A stretch of 14,631 bases of DNA from SYIM01 sp041182885 (GTDB lineage Bacteria > Pseudomonadota > Gammaproteobacteria > Burkholderiales > Burkholderiaceae_E), in contig JBMSQB010000098.1 in assembly GCA_049423065.1 (NCBI GenBank), positions 1 through 14,631 on the forward strand. The letters run 5' to 3'. Shown here in pieces: positions 1 through 7,594 of this stretch (within the stretch, counting starts at the first letter, position 1; each line of letters begins with the position of its first letter). A model generated the notes under the pieces. It was not told where the DNA came from. It worked only from the letters and a program-made list of their open reading frames with translations, and searched no databases. Both the position numbers and the translations under genes were made by a program.

Positions 1-196
1 ACGTCTCGTGCGCGATGCGCGCTGAGCCGCCCCTGCGTGCCTCCTGACGCGGGCCCGCCGGGGGCATCCTGATTCGGGAGGGGTGGAGCCAGTCGAAAAG
101 TTTCTGGTCTGATCCCTCGTCGGCAGGGACTTGCGCGATCACGGCGTGATGCGTCATTCTCGGTCCGTATCCAAAATACCGACTGGAGTCGAGCGC

Positions 197-566
197 ATGT
201 TCATCCGGAACTGCTGGTATGTCGCCGCCTGGGATAATGAGGTGCCCGGTGACGGAACGCTCGCCCGCACCCTTCTGGATGAGCCGGTGCTTTTCTAGCG
301 CAACACGAGCGGCAAGGTTGTTGCGCTCGAAGATCGTTGCTGCCACCGAGGCGCGCCACTACACCTGGGTCGCAAGGAAGGCGACTGCATACGGTCACGG
401 CCTGCGCTTCGACCAGACCGGGCGCCTGGTGACCTTGTCGCTCAATGATGAGTTGCCGCACTGGGATGTGTCGCTGATTACCCGCAGGGATCCGCCGCTT
501 ACGCCTGTAGCGCGAGCGCTCGCGACCATGCTGCGAAGGGCTGCACCGCGCAGCGCGCCGCTTTGA
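197..566 (+). pseudogene. Decayed VanA-like Rieske oxygenase N-terminus fused to a LysR-regulator C-terminal remnant
   Basis: Reading from ATG 197, which has a GGAG ribosome site about 10 bases upstream, gives an N-terminus typical of vanillate-demethylase-type Rieske oxygenases (MFIRNCWYVAAW, later ALEDRCCHRGAPL with the first Rieske Cys-x-His pair). The frame has a TAG at codon 34 (296-298). Around 392-398 the expected second Rieske motif (Cys-Gly-Tyr-His) is missing: the text goes from CIR straight to HGLRFDQTGR in another frame, consistent with loss of about 8 bases. After about position 425 the Rieske similarity stops, and the same shifted frame reads LPHWDVSLITRRD, then LTPVARAL, up to TGA 564-566. 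That resembles the end of a LysR effector domain. No functional product is expected. The Rieske part is confident; the LysR assignment of the tail is moderate. Confidence 0.75.
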
Positions 567-786
567 TGAACGTGCATGCGGCGGTCAGGATGGGCTATTG
601 GGCCCGGAAAACACCTGCTGCCCATACCGACGCAGGAGTGTCATCAGGCGTTCGAAGTCAGCGGGCGCACAGGTCTGCCGTCCCGGCGCTTGCGTTGCGC
701 TTGAAGAGCGGCTCTCTGAACCCCTCAGCGTTCCCCGCCGTGTGTAACCCGCGTTTGTCCCTGTGTCTGGATTTGCGGACCGATTT
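567..786. other. Non-coding or decayed stretch, nothing recognised
   Basis: The 220 bases lie between the end of the pseudogene and the convergent flavin monooxygenase. A forward open frame crosses it and runs into the antisense of the monooxygenase, but its translation is rich in Ser, Arg and Ala with no recognisable motif and no good ribosome site. I see no hairpin followed by a T run that could end the monooxygenase transcript. It may be further gene debris. Confidence 0.5.
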
Positions 787-1884
787 CTATTGGCCGAGTG
801 CCGCGTTAACGCGCGGCATCACCTGCTCGGCCATCAAAACCATTGAGCGACGCGCCAGCGCTGGGTCGGTCCAGTCGAGTCCGGCATAAACCAGCTCGCC
901 GAATCCGCCCAGTTTCTCGTTGAGCGCGAGAATGCGATCGACAACCTCGCTGACACTGCCAGCGATCACCAGCTCGTTCAGGATGTCGTCGACCGGGACC
1001 GGATTGTCGGGTGTCTTGCCGTCGCGGGTAAACACCGCATCGCGCTTGCCCTTGCGCAACTTGTAGCCCAGGTTCCGGTAATAAAAGCGATAGGGGCTCT
1101 GCTCGGACTCACGGCCATAGTTGCGCGCCACTTTCTCGTCGTCGTGGACCATGATGGTGCGCGCTACCCGCCAGTCGCTGCGCGAGGCGGTTTGCCCCAC
1201 GTTGGTCTTGCCCTGGCTGTAATTTTCCCAGTGGGAGGGCAACCAGGTGTCGAAAAGGAAGTTGGCCGACATCGGGTGAAAATCCTTCTCGCCCATGGCG
1301 ATCACACCCTTTGAAAAGGGCGCCACGACCGTGCCGACGATTTCCGGACGGGGATTCTGGTACGGCTTGATCATCATCCCGGTGTTCGAGATCTCGTCAT
1401 AGGTGAGCTTGGTGGACACCTTGAACCGGTTGTCGGGGAGATCGATCTCGAAGGGGGCCTTGGAGGCCCAAAGCTTGAGGATGACCTCGATCGACTCGGC
1501 GAACATCTTGTTGCGGTCTTCGGTGAAGATGCCAAGCGCCTCGGCGTCGGAGGGCAGTGCGCCCGGGCTCACGCCCAGAATGAACCGGCCCTGCGCCAGG
1601 TGGTCGAACATGGCAGCGTGCGCGGCCACCAGCACGGGGTGCATGTGCGACAGGTTGGTGGTGCCGCTGCCCAGAATGATTTTTTTCGTGGAGTGGATGA
1701 GCGTGGCAAGAAACATCATGCTGTTGGTGACGTTCTCGACCAGGTCGGTCAGGTGCTCGCCCACGAAGGCGTCGTGATAGCCGAGTTGATCGGCAAGGAT
1801 GATGGTTTCGCGATCTTCGCGCAGGGTCTCGGTGGGATTGCGCGAGGCCGGATGCACCGGCATGGTGAAGTAACCGAGTCTCAT
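787..1884 (-). CDS. Luciferase-like (LLM class) flavin-dependent monooxygenase
   Basis: This 365-residue protein belongs to the bacterial luciferase-like (LLM) superfamily. These are cytoplasmic TIM-barrel enzymes that use reduced FMN, delivered by a separate reductase, and oxygen to hydroxylate or cleave small organic substrates. The N-terminus MRLGYFTMPVHP, the GEH at residues 42-44, and the block from about 71 to 108 (LGSGTTNLSHMHP, then LAQGRFILGVSPG) match the long alkanal/limonene-monooxygenase-like subgroup, and the length is normal. The start is supported by GAGG about 8 bases upstream on the minus strand. No flavin reductase is seen in the window. The gene is divergent from the ABC-importer operon with a shared 178-base gap, so it may act on the imported compound; this is inference. 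The exact substrate is unknown. Confidence 0.9.
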   Translation of the reverse strand: MRLGYFTMPVHPASRNPTETLREDRETIILADQLGYHDAFVGEHLTDLVENVTNSMMFLATLIHSTKKIILGSGTTNLSHMHPVLVAAHAAMFDHLAQGRFILGVSPGALPSDAEALGIFTEDRNKMFAESIEVILKLWASKAPFEIDLPDNRFKVSTKLTYDEISNTGMMIKPYQNPRPEIVGTVVAPFSKGVIAMGEKDFHPMSANFLFDTWLPSHWENYSQGKTNVGQTASRSDWRVARTIMVHDDEKVARNYGRESEQSPYRFYYRNLGYKLRKGKRDAVFTRDGKTPDNPVPVDDILNELVIAGSVSEVVDRILALNEKLGGFGELVYAGLDWTDPALARRSMVLMAEQVMPRVNAALGQ

Positions 1885-1938
1885 TGACGTTGCCTCGTAA
1901 CTTGCCGAATGGCCCCATGGGCCGGGATGGGTCAGTCC

Positions 1939-1967
1939 ACTGTAGGAGAAATCGCAAGTCCGGACAA
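1939..1967 (-). promoter_or_regulatory. Candidate sigma-70 promoter for the flavin monooxygenase
   Basis: On the minus strand TTGTCC (complement of 1962-1967) and TACAGT (complement of 1939-1944) are separated by exactly 17 bases, with 4 of 6 consensus matches in each box. Transcription would begin near 1932, giving a leader of about 48 bases before the start codon. An 8-bp palindrome GTCCGGAC (1958-1965) overlaps the -35 box and could be an operator half. Seen by eye only. Confidence 0.4.
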
Positions 1968-1991
1968 GTTCGCCGTCATCGACACAAACCG

Positions 1992-2020
1992 TTGCACTTG
2001 CCCGAGAGTTTGGCTATGGT
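1992..2020 (+). promoter_or_regulatory. Candidate sigma-70 promoter for the ABC importer operon
   Basis: TTGCAC (1992-1997) and TATGGT (2015-2020) lie 17 bases apart, with 3 and 4 of 6 consensus matches. Transcription would start near 2027, about 36 bases before the ATG of the binding protein. Its -35 box is only 24 bases from the oppositely facing -35 box of the monooxygenase promoter, so one bound regulator could control both. The match is modest. Confidence 0.35.
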
Positions 2021-2062
2021 GCGTTGCGAAGGTTAAAAAATTTACACGATCAGGAGACATCA

Positions 2063-3322
2063 ATGAAACGATCCTTACCAGGCCGTCGCAAAGTACTGCT
2101 TGCCGGTTCGGCGGGCGTTGCACTGGCCAGTTCGCCAAGCGTGTTTGCGCAGTCGGGCCCGATTCGCATCGGTGGAACCCTGCCGCTTACCGGGGGCAAC
2201 GCGTCAATTGGCAAGGTTGCGCAGATCACCGCCCAGATCTGGGCCGAGGATGTCAATCGCCGCGGCGGGTTGCTTGGGCGCAAGGTCGAACTCGTCATTT
2301 ACGACGATCAGACCAACCCCACGCTCACGCCTGGTCTATACACCAAGCTGCTTGATATCGACAAGGTCGACATCCTGGCTGGAACCGGCACCAACCTGAT
2401 CGCGCCCGCGATGCCCCTCATCATGGAGCGCAAGCGTCTGGTGGTGGCCAACCTTGCGCTCGCCGTCAATGACCCGTTCAACTACGACAAGTATTTTCAG
2501 ATCATGCCGTATGGACCCAACGGCAAGGACGCCTTGTCGCGTGGCTTCTTTGAGGTTGCTGCCGCGCTCAATCCGCGGCCGAGAACCGTGGCGCTGGTGG
2601 GCGCAGATGCCGAATTTGCAAACAACGCGCTGGAGGGGGCCCGCGATCATGCGAAACGGCTGGGTTTCAAAATCGTGTACGACAAGTCCTACCCGCCCAA
2701 CCAGGTCGATTTCCTGCCGGTTGCCCGCGCGATTGCAGCCACCAAGCCCGATCTGGTATTCGTTGGTTCGTATGTGGCCGATACCAACGGCCTGGTGCGC
2801 GCAGCCGCTGAAATCAAGCTCCGCTGCATGATGTTCGGCGGTGCAATGGTGGGCCTGCAGGTCGCTGCGCTCAAGCAGGGCCTGTCTGGCGTCATCAACG
2901 GTGTGGTCAACTATGAGCTGTATCTGCCCGAACCCACCATGCAGTTTGCCGGCATGCGCGAGCTCATCACGCGCTATCGCGCGGTAGCGGGTGCGCAGGG
3001 CCTTGATCAGCTCGGCTTCTACGTGCCGCCCACCACCTATGCCCAGATGCAGGTGATCGAACAATCGGTGATTGCTGCTGGGTCTGTGAGAGACGAGGCG
3101 CTCGCCGCGCATCTGCGCAAGGCCACCTTCAAGACAGTGATGGGCGACATCCGATTCGGCAAACTTGGCGAGTGGGCAGAGCCCCGAATTCTCATGACGC
3201 AGTTCCAGAAAGTCAGCGGCAAGGAACTCGCCCAGTTCGACCAACCGGGCACACAGGTCATCTTGTATCCGCCTGCTTTCAAGTCGGGCAACCTGATGCA
3301 ACCTTTCCCGCTCGCAAACTGA
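2063..3322 (+). CDS. Branched-chain-amino-acid-type (HAAT) ABC transporter substrate-binding protein
   Basis: This 419-residue periplasmic binding protein is the first gene of a six-gene operon. ATG 2063 is chosen because AGGAG lies 8 bases upstream and it yields a clean signal peptide; an earlier in-frame start at 2024 would put polar residues in front of it. The signal region carries a twin arginine (RRKVLLAG, residues 8-15), a hydrophobic stretch and a likely cleavage after VFA (residue 29), so Tat export is possible. The mature N-terminus IRIGGTLPLTGGNASIGK and the RRGGLLGRKVELVIYDDQ block are hallmarks of the Leu/Ile/Val-binding-protein fold, as are the alternating lobes afterwards. The family also binds amides, urea and aromatic acids, so the ligand is open. 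It should deliver its ligand to the permeases and ATPases encoded downstream. Confidence 0.93.
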   Translation: MKRSLPGRRKVLLAGSAGVALASSPSVFAQSGPIRIGGTLPLTGGNASIGKVAQITAQIWAEDVNRRGGLLGRKVELVIYDDQTNPTLTPGLYTKLLDIDKVDILAGTGTNLIAPAMPLIMERKRLVVANLALAVNDPFNYDKYFQIMPYGPNGKDALSRGFFEVAAALNPRPRTVALVGADAEFANNALEGARDHAKRLGFKIVYDKSYPPNQVDFLPVARAIAATKPDLVFVGSYVADTNGLVRAAAEIKLRCMMFGGAMVGLQVAALKQGLSGVINGVVNYELYLPEPTMQFAGMRELITRYRAVAGAQGLDQLGFYVPPTTYAQMQVIEQSVIAAGSVRDEALAAHLRKATFKTVMGDIRFGKLGEWAEPRILMTQFQKVSGKELAQFDQPGTQVILYPPAFKSGNLMQPFPLAN

Positions 3323-3323
3323 A

Positions 3324-4178
3324 GTGGCGGCCAGGCAGGCGCGCGTTGCCATCGTCACCGGTGGCAGCCGCGGGCTCGGGCGTGCCATGGCGTTCGAGCT
3401 CGCGCGCTGCGGGGTGCGCACCATCATTGCTGCGCACCTCAGCGAAGACCGCGACGATGTATCGAGGCAAGCGGCCGCCGAGGGCGTGGCCGATCTGGTG
3501 CATTTCCATCAGGCCGACTTGCGTACCTCGGCCGGGTGTGACGCCACGGTCGCGTTTGCGCGCAGCTTCGGCAGCCCCGTTGATGTGCTGGTGAACAATG
3601 CAGGTCTTACGCTCACCTTTGTGGCGCCCGACCTGTACCGGCGCGCCACGCCCAGGCGTTTCTACGAAAGTACCGACGAGGTCATTCGCGGAATTTACGA
3701 AACCAACTGCATGGCTGCCGAAATGATGGCGGTGCGCACAGCACCGGCCATGGTGGAGCAGGGCTGGGGCCGCATCATCAACGTCACCACCATGCTGCCC
3801 ACCATGCAGCGTATGGGCTTCTGTCCCTATGGCGCTTCCAAGGCGGCGCTCGAGATGTCGTCGATGGTATGGGCGCGCGAGCTGGCGGGCACCGGCGTCA
3901 CAGTCAATGTCCTGAATCCCGGGGGCGGCGCCAACACGCCAGGCCTTGCGCAGGAGCTGCGCGAGGCCAGTGCGCGGGGTGACATCGACCGGCTGGTTGA
4001 GCCCTGGCAGATGCGTGCGCCGCTCCGCTGGCTGGTCTCGGCGGCGGCCAACGACATCAACGGTATGCGGGTGGATGCCAACCTCTGGAAGACTGACCTC
4101 GAACCGCAGGCGTCAGCGCAACTCGCTGCACGGCCCTGCGGGTTGCAGTTGCTCGACCCCACACCGGTCGAGGGTTAA
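3324..4178 (+). CDS. Short-chain dehydrogenase/reductase (SDR) embedded in the ABC operon
   Basis: This 284-residue Rossmann-fold oxidoreductase interconverts alcohols and ketones with NAD(P)(H) in the cytoplasm. The cofactor motif TGGSRGLG is at residues 12-19, NNAG at 91-94, and the catalytic Tyr169 and Lys173 are in YGASK. The catalytic serine normally 13 residues before the tyrosine is replaced by Thr156 (INVTTM). An insert-like stretch at about 100-125 and a long C-terminal tail make it somewhat larger than the usual 250 residues. The start is GTG 3324, one base after the stop of the binding protein, and there is no strong ribosome site, so it is probably translated by coupling. Its place between the binding protein and the permeases implies that it oxidises or reduces the imported compound or its product; that link is inference. 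Confidence 0.9.
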   Translation: MAARQARVAIVTGGSRGLGRAMAFELARCGVRTIIAAHLSEDRDDVSRQAAAEGVADLVHFHQADLRTSAGCDATVAFARSFGSPVDVLVNNAGLTLTFVAPDLYRRATPRRFYESTDEVIRGIYETNCMAAEMMAVRTAPAMVEQGWGRIINVTTMLPTMQRMGFCPYGASKAALEMSSMVWARELAGTGVTVNVLNPGGGANTPGLAQELREASARGDIDRLVEPWQMRAPLRWLVSAAANDINGMRVDANLWKTDLEPQASAQLAARPCGLQLLDPTPVEG

Positions 4179-4180
4179 AC

Positions 4181-5065
4181 GTGGACTTCGAAACCATCAT
4201 CAACCTGCTGGTCAATGCGATCGTGTCGGGCATTTTGCTTGGCGGCTTTTACGCAGCGGTGTCCATCGGCATCTCGATTTCATTTGGCATGCTCGACATC
4301 GCCAACATTGCGCACCCGGCAATGATCATGCTCGGGTCCTTCTGCGCATTCGCTATGAATGATCGGCTGGGGCTCGATCCGCTCATCTCCATGTGTCTGC
4401 TTGCGCCACTGTTCGGGCTGATGGGGGTGGTGATCTATCGGGCCTACTACGGGCTGTTCGAGAGTCGCGAAAAAGATCCGCGACGAGGGCTCGCCTTCTT
4501 TTTTGGTTTGCTGTTTGTTACCGATGTCGCGCTGATCCTGATTTTTGGTGTTGACCTGCGCGGCGTTGACAGCGCCTACGTCGAGAAGATGATCGACATC
4601 GGCTTCGTCGGCATACCGGTTCGGCTGCTCATTCCTTTCTTCATTGGCGTCTTGCTGGTTCTGGTGCTGCATCTCTTTCTCACCCGCAGCTACTTCGGCC
4701 TGTCCGTGGCCGCAGTGGCTCAGGAGCAGATCGGCTTGCGTCTGATGGGGGTCGACCCCATCCGCGTCAAGCGCATCGCTTTCGGAATTTCGGCTGCCAC
4801 CGCGGCCCTGGCGGGCGCCGCGCTCATCATCATCCAGCCGGTAGAGCCCGCCATGGGGCGCGAGTACATCGGTCGGGTGTTCGCGGTGTGTGTGCTGGGT
4901 GGCATGGGCAGCATGTCGGGCACACTGCTGGCCGCCATTCTGCTGGGGGTGGCCGAGAGCGTCACCGCAACCTTCATCGGTCCTTCGTGGGCGCCGGCGG
5001 TGGCCTTCGGTCTGTTGCTGCTCACCCTGGGCGTTCGCCCGGCGGGCCTGCTCGGGCGGCGCTGA
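4181..5065 (+). CDS. LivH-type ABC transporter permease
   Basis: This 294-residue, strongly hydrophobic inner-membrane protein is the first of two permeases forming the channel of the importer. The block at residues 21-46 (GGFYAAVSIGISISFG, then IANIAHP) is the family signature at the first core helices. The C-terminal half has the ATPase-coupling segment around GVDPIRVKRIAFGISAA. The length agrees with LivH homologues. Translation starts at GTG 4181, two bases after the SDR stop, with GAGGG six bases upstream. The start of the next permease overlaps its stop codon by one base. The gene symbol is left blank because the substrate is not established. Confidence 0.93.
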   Translation: MDFETIINLLVNAIVSGILLGGFYAAVSIGISISFGMLDIANIAHPAMIMLGSFCAFAMNDRLGLDPLISMCLLAPLFGLMGVVIYRAYYGLFESREKDPRRGLAFFFGLLFVTDVALILIFGVDLRGVDSAYVEKMIDIGFVGIPVRLLIPFFIGVLLVLVLHLFLTRSYFGLSVAAVAQEQIGLRLMGVDPIRVKRIAFGISAATAALAGAALIIIQPVEPAMGREYIGRVFAVCVLGGMGSMSGTLLAAILLGVAESVTATFIGPSWAPAVAFGLLLLTLGVRPAGLLGRR

Positions 5066-6084
5066 TGAACCGCCAGAACATTCAGTTCCTGCTGGGCTTG
5101 GTCGCGGCTGCGCTGCTCATCTTTCTGGGCGTGCGGGCGCTGGGCGGCGGCTACTATCAGCTGGTTGCGTTTTACATCCTTCAGTATGTGGTGCTGGCAA
5201 CCGCCTGGAACATTCTGGGCGGCTACGGCGGGTATGTGAACTTCGGTTCGGCCGGATTTTTCGCAATCGGGGCGTACAGCACGGTGTTCTTCAACAAGTT
5301 CCTGGGCATCCAGGCGCTTCGCATGATCGACCTTGGGCTGTTCAGCATCAGTGCACCGTTCATCCCCTACCTGGTGGTGCCCGCAGCCGTGGTGGCGGGA
5401 GCATTCTTTGCGGGACTGGTCGGGCTCGGAATGGGCTATCTCACCCTGCGGTTGCGTGGCGTGTTCTTCGCCATTGCCACGCTGGCGCTTGCGGTTGTGG
5501 CTCAAACGGTGGTGCTCAACTGGAGCTTCGTGGGCGGTGCGCGCGGCGCCTATGTGATCAAACCGACCGCGGTGGCTGGGTTCGGCTCGGCCACCGAGTT
5601 CGTGCTGGTCGCCATGATTGTCATTGCAATGATCTCGATCTGGGTGGCCCGCACCATCGAACGGAACAAGCTCGGTGTGGGGCTGCTTGCCATCCGCGAT
5701 GATGAGGATTCTGCCGAGTGTGCGGGCGTGCCCACGCTGCGACTCAAGCTTCAAGCCACCACCATCAGCGGCGCGCTGATGGGCGCCGCCGGTGCGGTGT
5801 TTCCCTTCTTTGTCACATATGTGGACCCGATCGGCGCCTTCAATCTGGTTCATACCGTCAACAGCATCGCCATGCCGCTGATTGGCGGCATGACGCACTG
5901 GAGCGGGCCGGTGATTGGGGCGGTGCTGCTGGGTGGCGTACAGCAGTACTTCGGCTCGAAGAACATCATCACGCCTGAATTGAGTCTGCTCTTTGTGGGC
6001 GCGCTCATGATGATTTTCGTGGCGCTCGCGCCCAACGGCATTCTCGGGCTCTGGCAGCGGCTCACCGCGCGGTGGCGCAAATGA
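5065..6084 (+). CDS. LivM-type ABC transporter permease
   Basis: This 339-residue inner-membrane protein is the second permease of the importer. The segment at about residues 49-71 (NILGGYGGYVNFGSAGFFA) is the LivM hallmark, and the C-terminal region has GGMTHWSGPVIGAVLLGG followed by a last hydrophobic helix. ATG 5065 overlaps the TGA of the preceding permease by one base, and that start gives a normal N-terminus (MNRQNIQFLLG). A longer upstream extension would only be a shadow of the previous gene. Its stop overlaps the start of the first ATPase by four bases. It should heterodimerise with the LivH-type partner. Confidence 0.93.
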   Translation: MNRQNIQFLLGLVAAALLIFLGVRALGGGYYQLVAFYILQYVVLATAWNILGGYGGYVNFGSAGFFAIGAYSTVFFNKFLGIQALRMIDLGLFSISAPFIPYLVVPAAVVAGAFFAGLVGLGMGYLTLRLRGVFFAIATLALAVVAQTVVLNWSFVGGARGAYVIKPTAVAGFGSATEFVLVAMIVIAMISIWVARTIERNKLGVGLLAIRDDEDSAECAGVPTLRLKLQATTISGALMGAAGAVFPFFVTYVDPIGAFNLVHTVNSIAMPLIGGMTHWSGPVIGAVLLGGVQQYFGSKNIITPELSLLFVGALMMIFVALAPNGILGLWQRLTARWRK

Positions 6085-6821
6085 GTGGCGAGCGTCTTCT
6101 CGACATACGCGGCCTGCAGAAGCGCTTCGGCGGCTTTGTGGTGCTGGAAGGCATCGATTTTCATGTGGCGCCCGGCGAGCGGGTGGGACTCATCGGACCC
6201 AATGGCTCGGGCAAGAGCACGCTTGTCAACTGCATGTCGGGCGTGTTGCCGATCGATGCCGGCACCGTCGTGTTTGATGGGCGAACGCTTGACGGATTGC
6301 CCCCGCACAAGCGCGCCTATCTGGGGCTTGCGCGCAGTTTTCAAATTCCCCGCCCGTTTGCGCGAATGTCGGTGCTGGAAAATGTGCGCGTGCCCATGAT
6401 GTTCGCAGCCGAGTATCGCCTGGGGCGGTCGCTGTCCTCACGCGAAATCGATGCGGGCGCTCGAGAGGCACTCGATCAGGTCGGATTGTCTGCGCGGGTT
6501 GATGTGATGGCGGGCAGCCTCACCCAGATCGACCTGCGCAAACTCGAGCTGGCGCGCGCCATTGCCACGCGCCCGCGTCTCTTGATTGCGGACGAGTCGA
6601 TGGCCGGGCTTGCAGCGTCGGAGACCGATGAAATTCTTGAACTCCTGATGCAGCTCAACGGCACCGGCATTGCAGTCATCATGATCGAGCACATCATGCG
6701 GGCGGTATCAAGCTTTGCGCAGCGTCTGGTGGTGCTGGGCAGTGGCAGCAAGATCGCCGATGGTCCCACGGCCGAGGTCCTGAGCGATCCGCAGGTTGAG
6801 AGGATCTATCTTGGCGATTGA
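6081..6821 (+). CDS. LivG-type ABC transporter ATP-binding protein
   Basis: This 246-residue ATPase energises import at the cytoplasmic face of the permeases. The Walker A motif GPNGSGKST is at residues 39-47, the Q-loop Gln at 88, the Walker B LLIADE ends at Glu172, and the switch histidine is His204. The signature loop is not the usual LSGGQ: residues 147-155 read LTQIDLRKL. I recall LivG relatives with similar LTL-type loops, so this is probably a subfamily trait. The ATG at 6081 overlaps the previous stop (ATGA) and is preferred over an upstream GTG at 6072. The 3' end overlaps the next gene by 11 bases. Like LivG it has the MAGL segment just after Walker B. Confidence 0.93.
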   Translation: MSGERLLDIRGLQKRFGGFVVLEGIDFHVAPGERVGLIGPNGSGKSTLVNCMSGVLPIDAGTVVFDGRTLDGLPPHKRAYLGLARSFQIPRPFARMSVLENVRVPMMFAAEYRLGRSLSSREIDAGAREALDQVGLSARVDVMAGSLTQIDLRKLELARAIATRPRLLIADESMAGLAASETDEILELLMQLNGTGIAVIMIEHIMRAVSSFAQRLVVLGSGSKIADGPTAEVLSDPQVERIYLGD

Positions 6822-7545
6822 GATCGTCGTGAACGACCTGTGCGCGGGCTACGGCCAGGTGACCGTATTGCGCGGCGTGAGCCTGCGCGTGGCGGAGGCC
6901 GAGACCGTGGTATTGCTTGGCACCAACGGTAATGGCAAAAGCACGTTGATGAAGTCGCTGATCGGGCTGGTTCGGCCAACATCGGGACGTATCGAGGTCA
7001 CGATCGACGGCCAGCGGCTCGATCTCACCCGCATGACCACCGAAAGCATCGTCAACAGCGGCATTGCGCTGGTGCCCGAGGGCCGGCACCTGTTTCCGAA
7101 ACTCACCGTGGCAGCCAACCTGAAGCTCGGTGCCTATCGCACCCAGGCGCGGGCCGATGCCGAGCGCACGCTCGCTCAGGTGTTCGAGGTGTTTCCACGC
7201 TTGAAGGAGCGTCGCGAGCAGCTTGCCGGAAGCATGAGTGGTGGTGAGCAGCAGATGCTCGCACTCGGGCGCGCGCTGATGTCAAAGCCGCGCATTCTGC
7301 TGATCGACGAGCCGTCCACCGGGCTCGCGCCAATCCTGGTGAGGCACGTGATTGATCAGATCCGGGAGCTGAAACGCATGGCAGGTCTCACGGTTCTGAT
7401 GGCCGAGCAGAACTTCACGCAGGCCATGCGGGTAGCCGACCGGGGATATCTGATCGTGCATGGCGAAATTGCTGTGGAGGGAACGACCGAGGAGCTCTAC
7501 CGCAGCGATCTGATCAAGCAGTACTACCTCGGTCGCCAGGGCTGA
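6811..7545 (+). CDS. LivF-type ABC transporter ATP-binding protein
   Basis: This second ATPase of the importer has 244 residues from the start chosen here, TTG 6811, which has AGAGGA six bases upstream. An in-frame TTG at 6796 and a GTG at 6829 are alternatives without comparable ribosome sites. Walker A GTNGNGKST is at residues 37-45, VPEGR near 88-92, the signature SGGEQ at 143-147 and Walker B ILLIDE at 162-167. The switch position reads AEQN (Gln200), the usual LivF replacement for histidine. The length is normal for LivF. It is the last gene of the operon and is followed by a hairpin. It should pair with the LivG-type subunit. Confidence 0.93.
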   Translation: MAIEIVVNDLCAGYGQVTVLRGVSLRVAEAETVVLLGTNGNGKSTLMKSLIGLVRPTSGRIEVTIDGQRLDLTRMTTESIVNSGIALVPEGRHLFPKLTVAANLKLGAYRTQARADAERTLAQVFEVFPRLKERREQLAGSMSGGEQQMLALGRALMSKPRILLIDEPSTGLAPILVRHVIDQIRELKRMAGLTVLMAEQNFTQAMRVADRGYLIVHGEIAVEGTTEELYRSDLIKQYYLGRQG

Positions 7546-7548
7546 TTA

Positions 7549-7567
7549 GAGCCGCTTTGCGCGGCTC
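7549..7567 (+). terminator. Hairpin after the importer operon, possible terminator
   Basis: A perfect 7-bp stem, GAGCCGC (7549-7555) and GCGGCTC (7561-7567), with a 5-base loop begins four bases after the stop of the last ABC gene. It is followed by C residues, not a T run, so it may be a weak or Rho-assisted terminator or an RNA-stabilising 3' hairpin. Confidence 0.5.
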
Positions 7568-7570
7568 CCC

Positions 7571-7594
7571 CGATCAGGCGGTCAGGCGATCAGG
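7571..7594. repeat. Three tandem copies of an 8-base unit, CG(A/G)TCAGG
   Basis: The units are CGATCAGG (7571-7578), CGGTCAGG (7579-7586) and CGATCAGG (7587-7594). The first and third are identical and the middle one differs by one base. The array lies in non-coding DNA directly after the operon hairpin. Confidence 0.8.

Noticed and set aside
1..196. Possible gene end or promoter before the Rieske remnant
   Set aside because: All forward frames close within about 25 codons near the left edge without recognisable residues, and no spaced -35/-10 pair was convincing.
563..889. Open frame of 108 codons on the plus strand after the pseudogene
   Set aside because: It runs into the antisense of the flavin monooxygenase, has no recognisable motif and no convincing ribosome site.
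2336..3427. Long minus-strand open frame opposite the HAAT binding protein
   Set aside because: High-GC antisense shadow; the plus strand encodes a clear family member with signal peptide and ribosome site.
4720..5898. 392-codon minus-strand open frame opposite the two permeases
   Set aside because: His/Gln/Arg-rich translation typical of the antisense of hydrophobic membrane genes; no domain seen.
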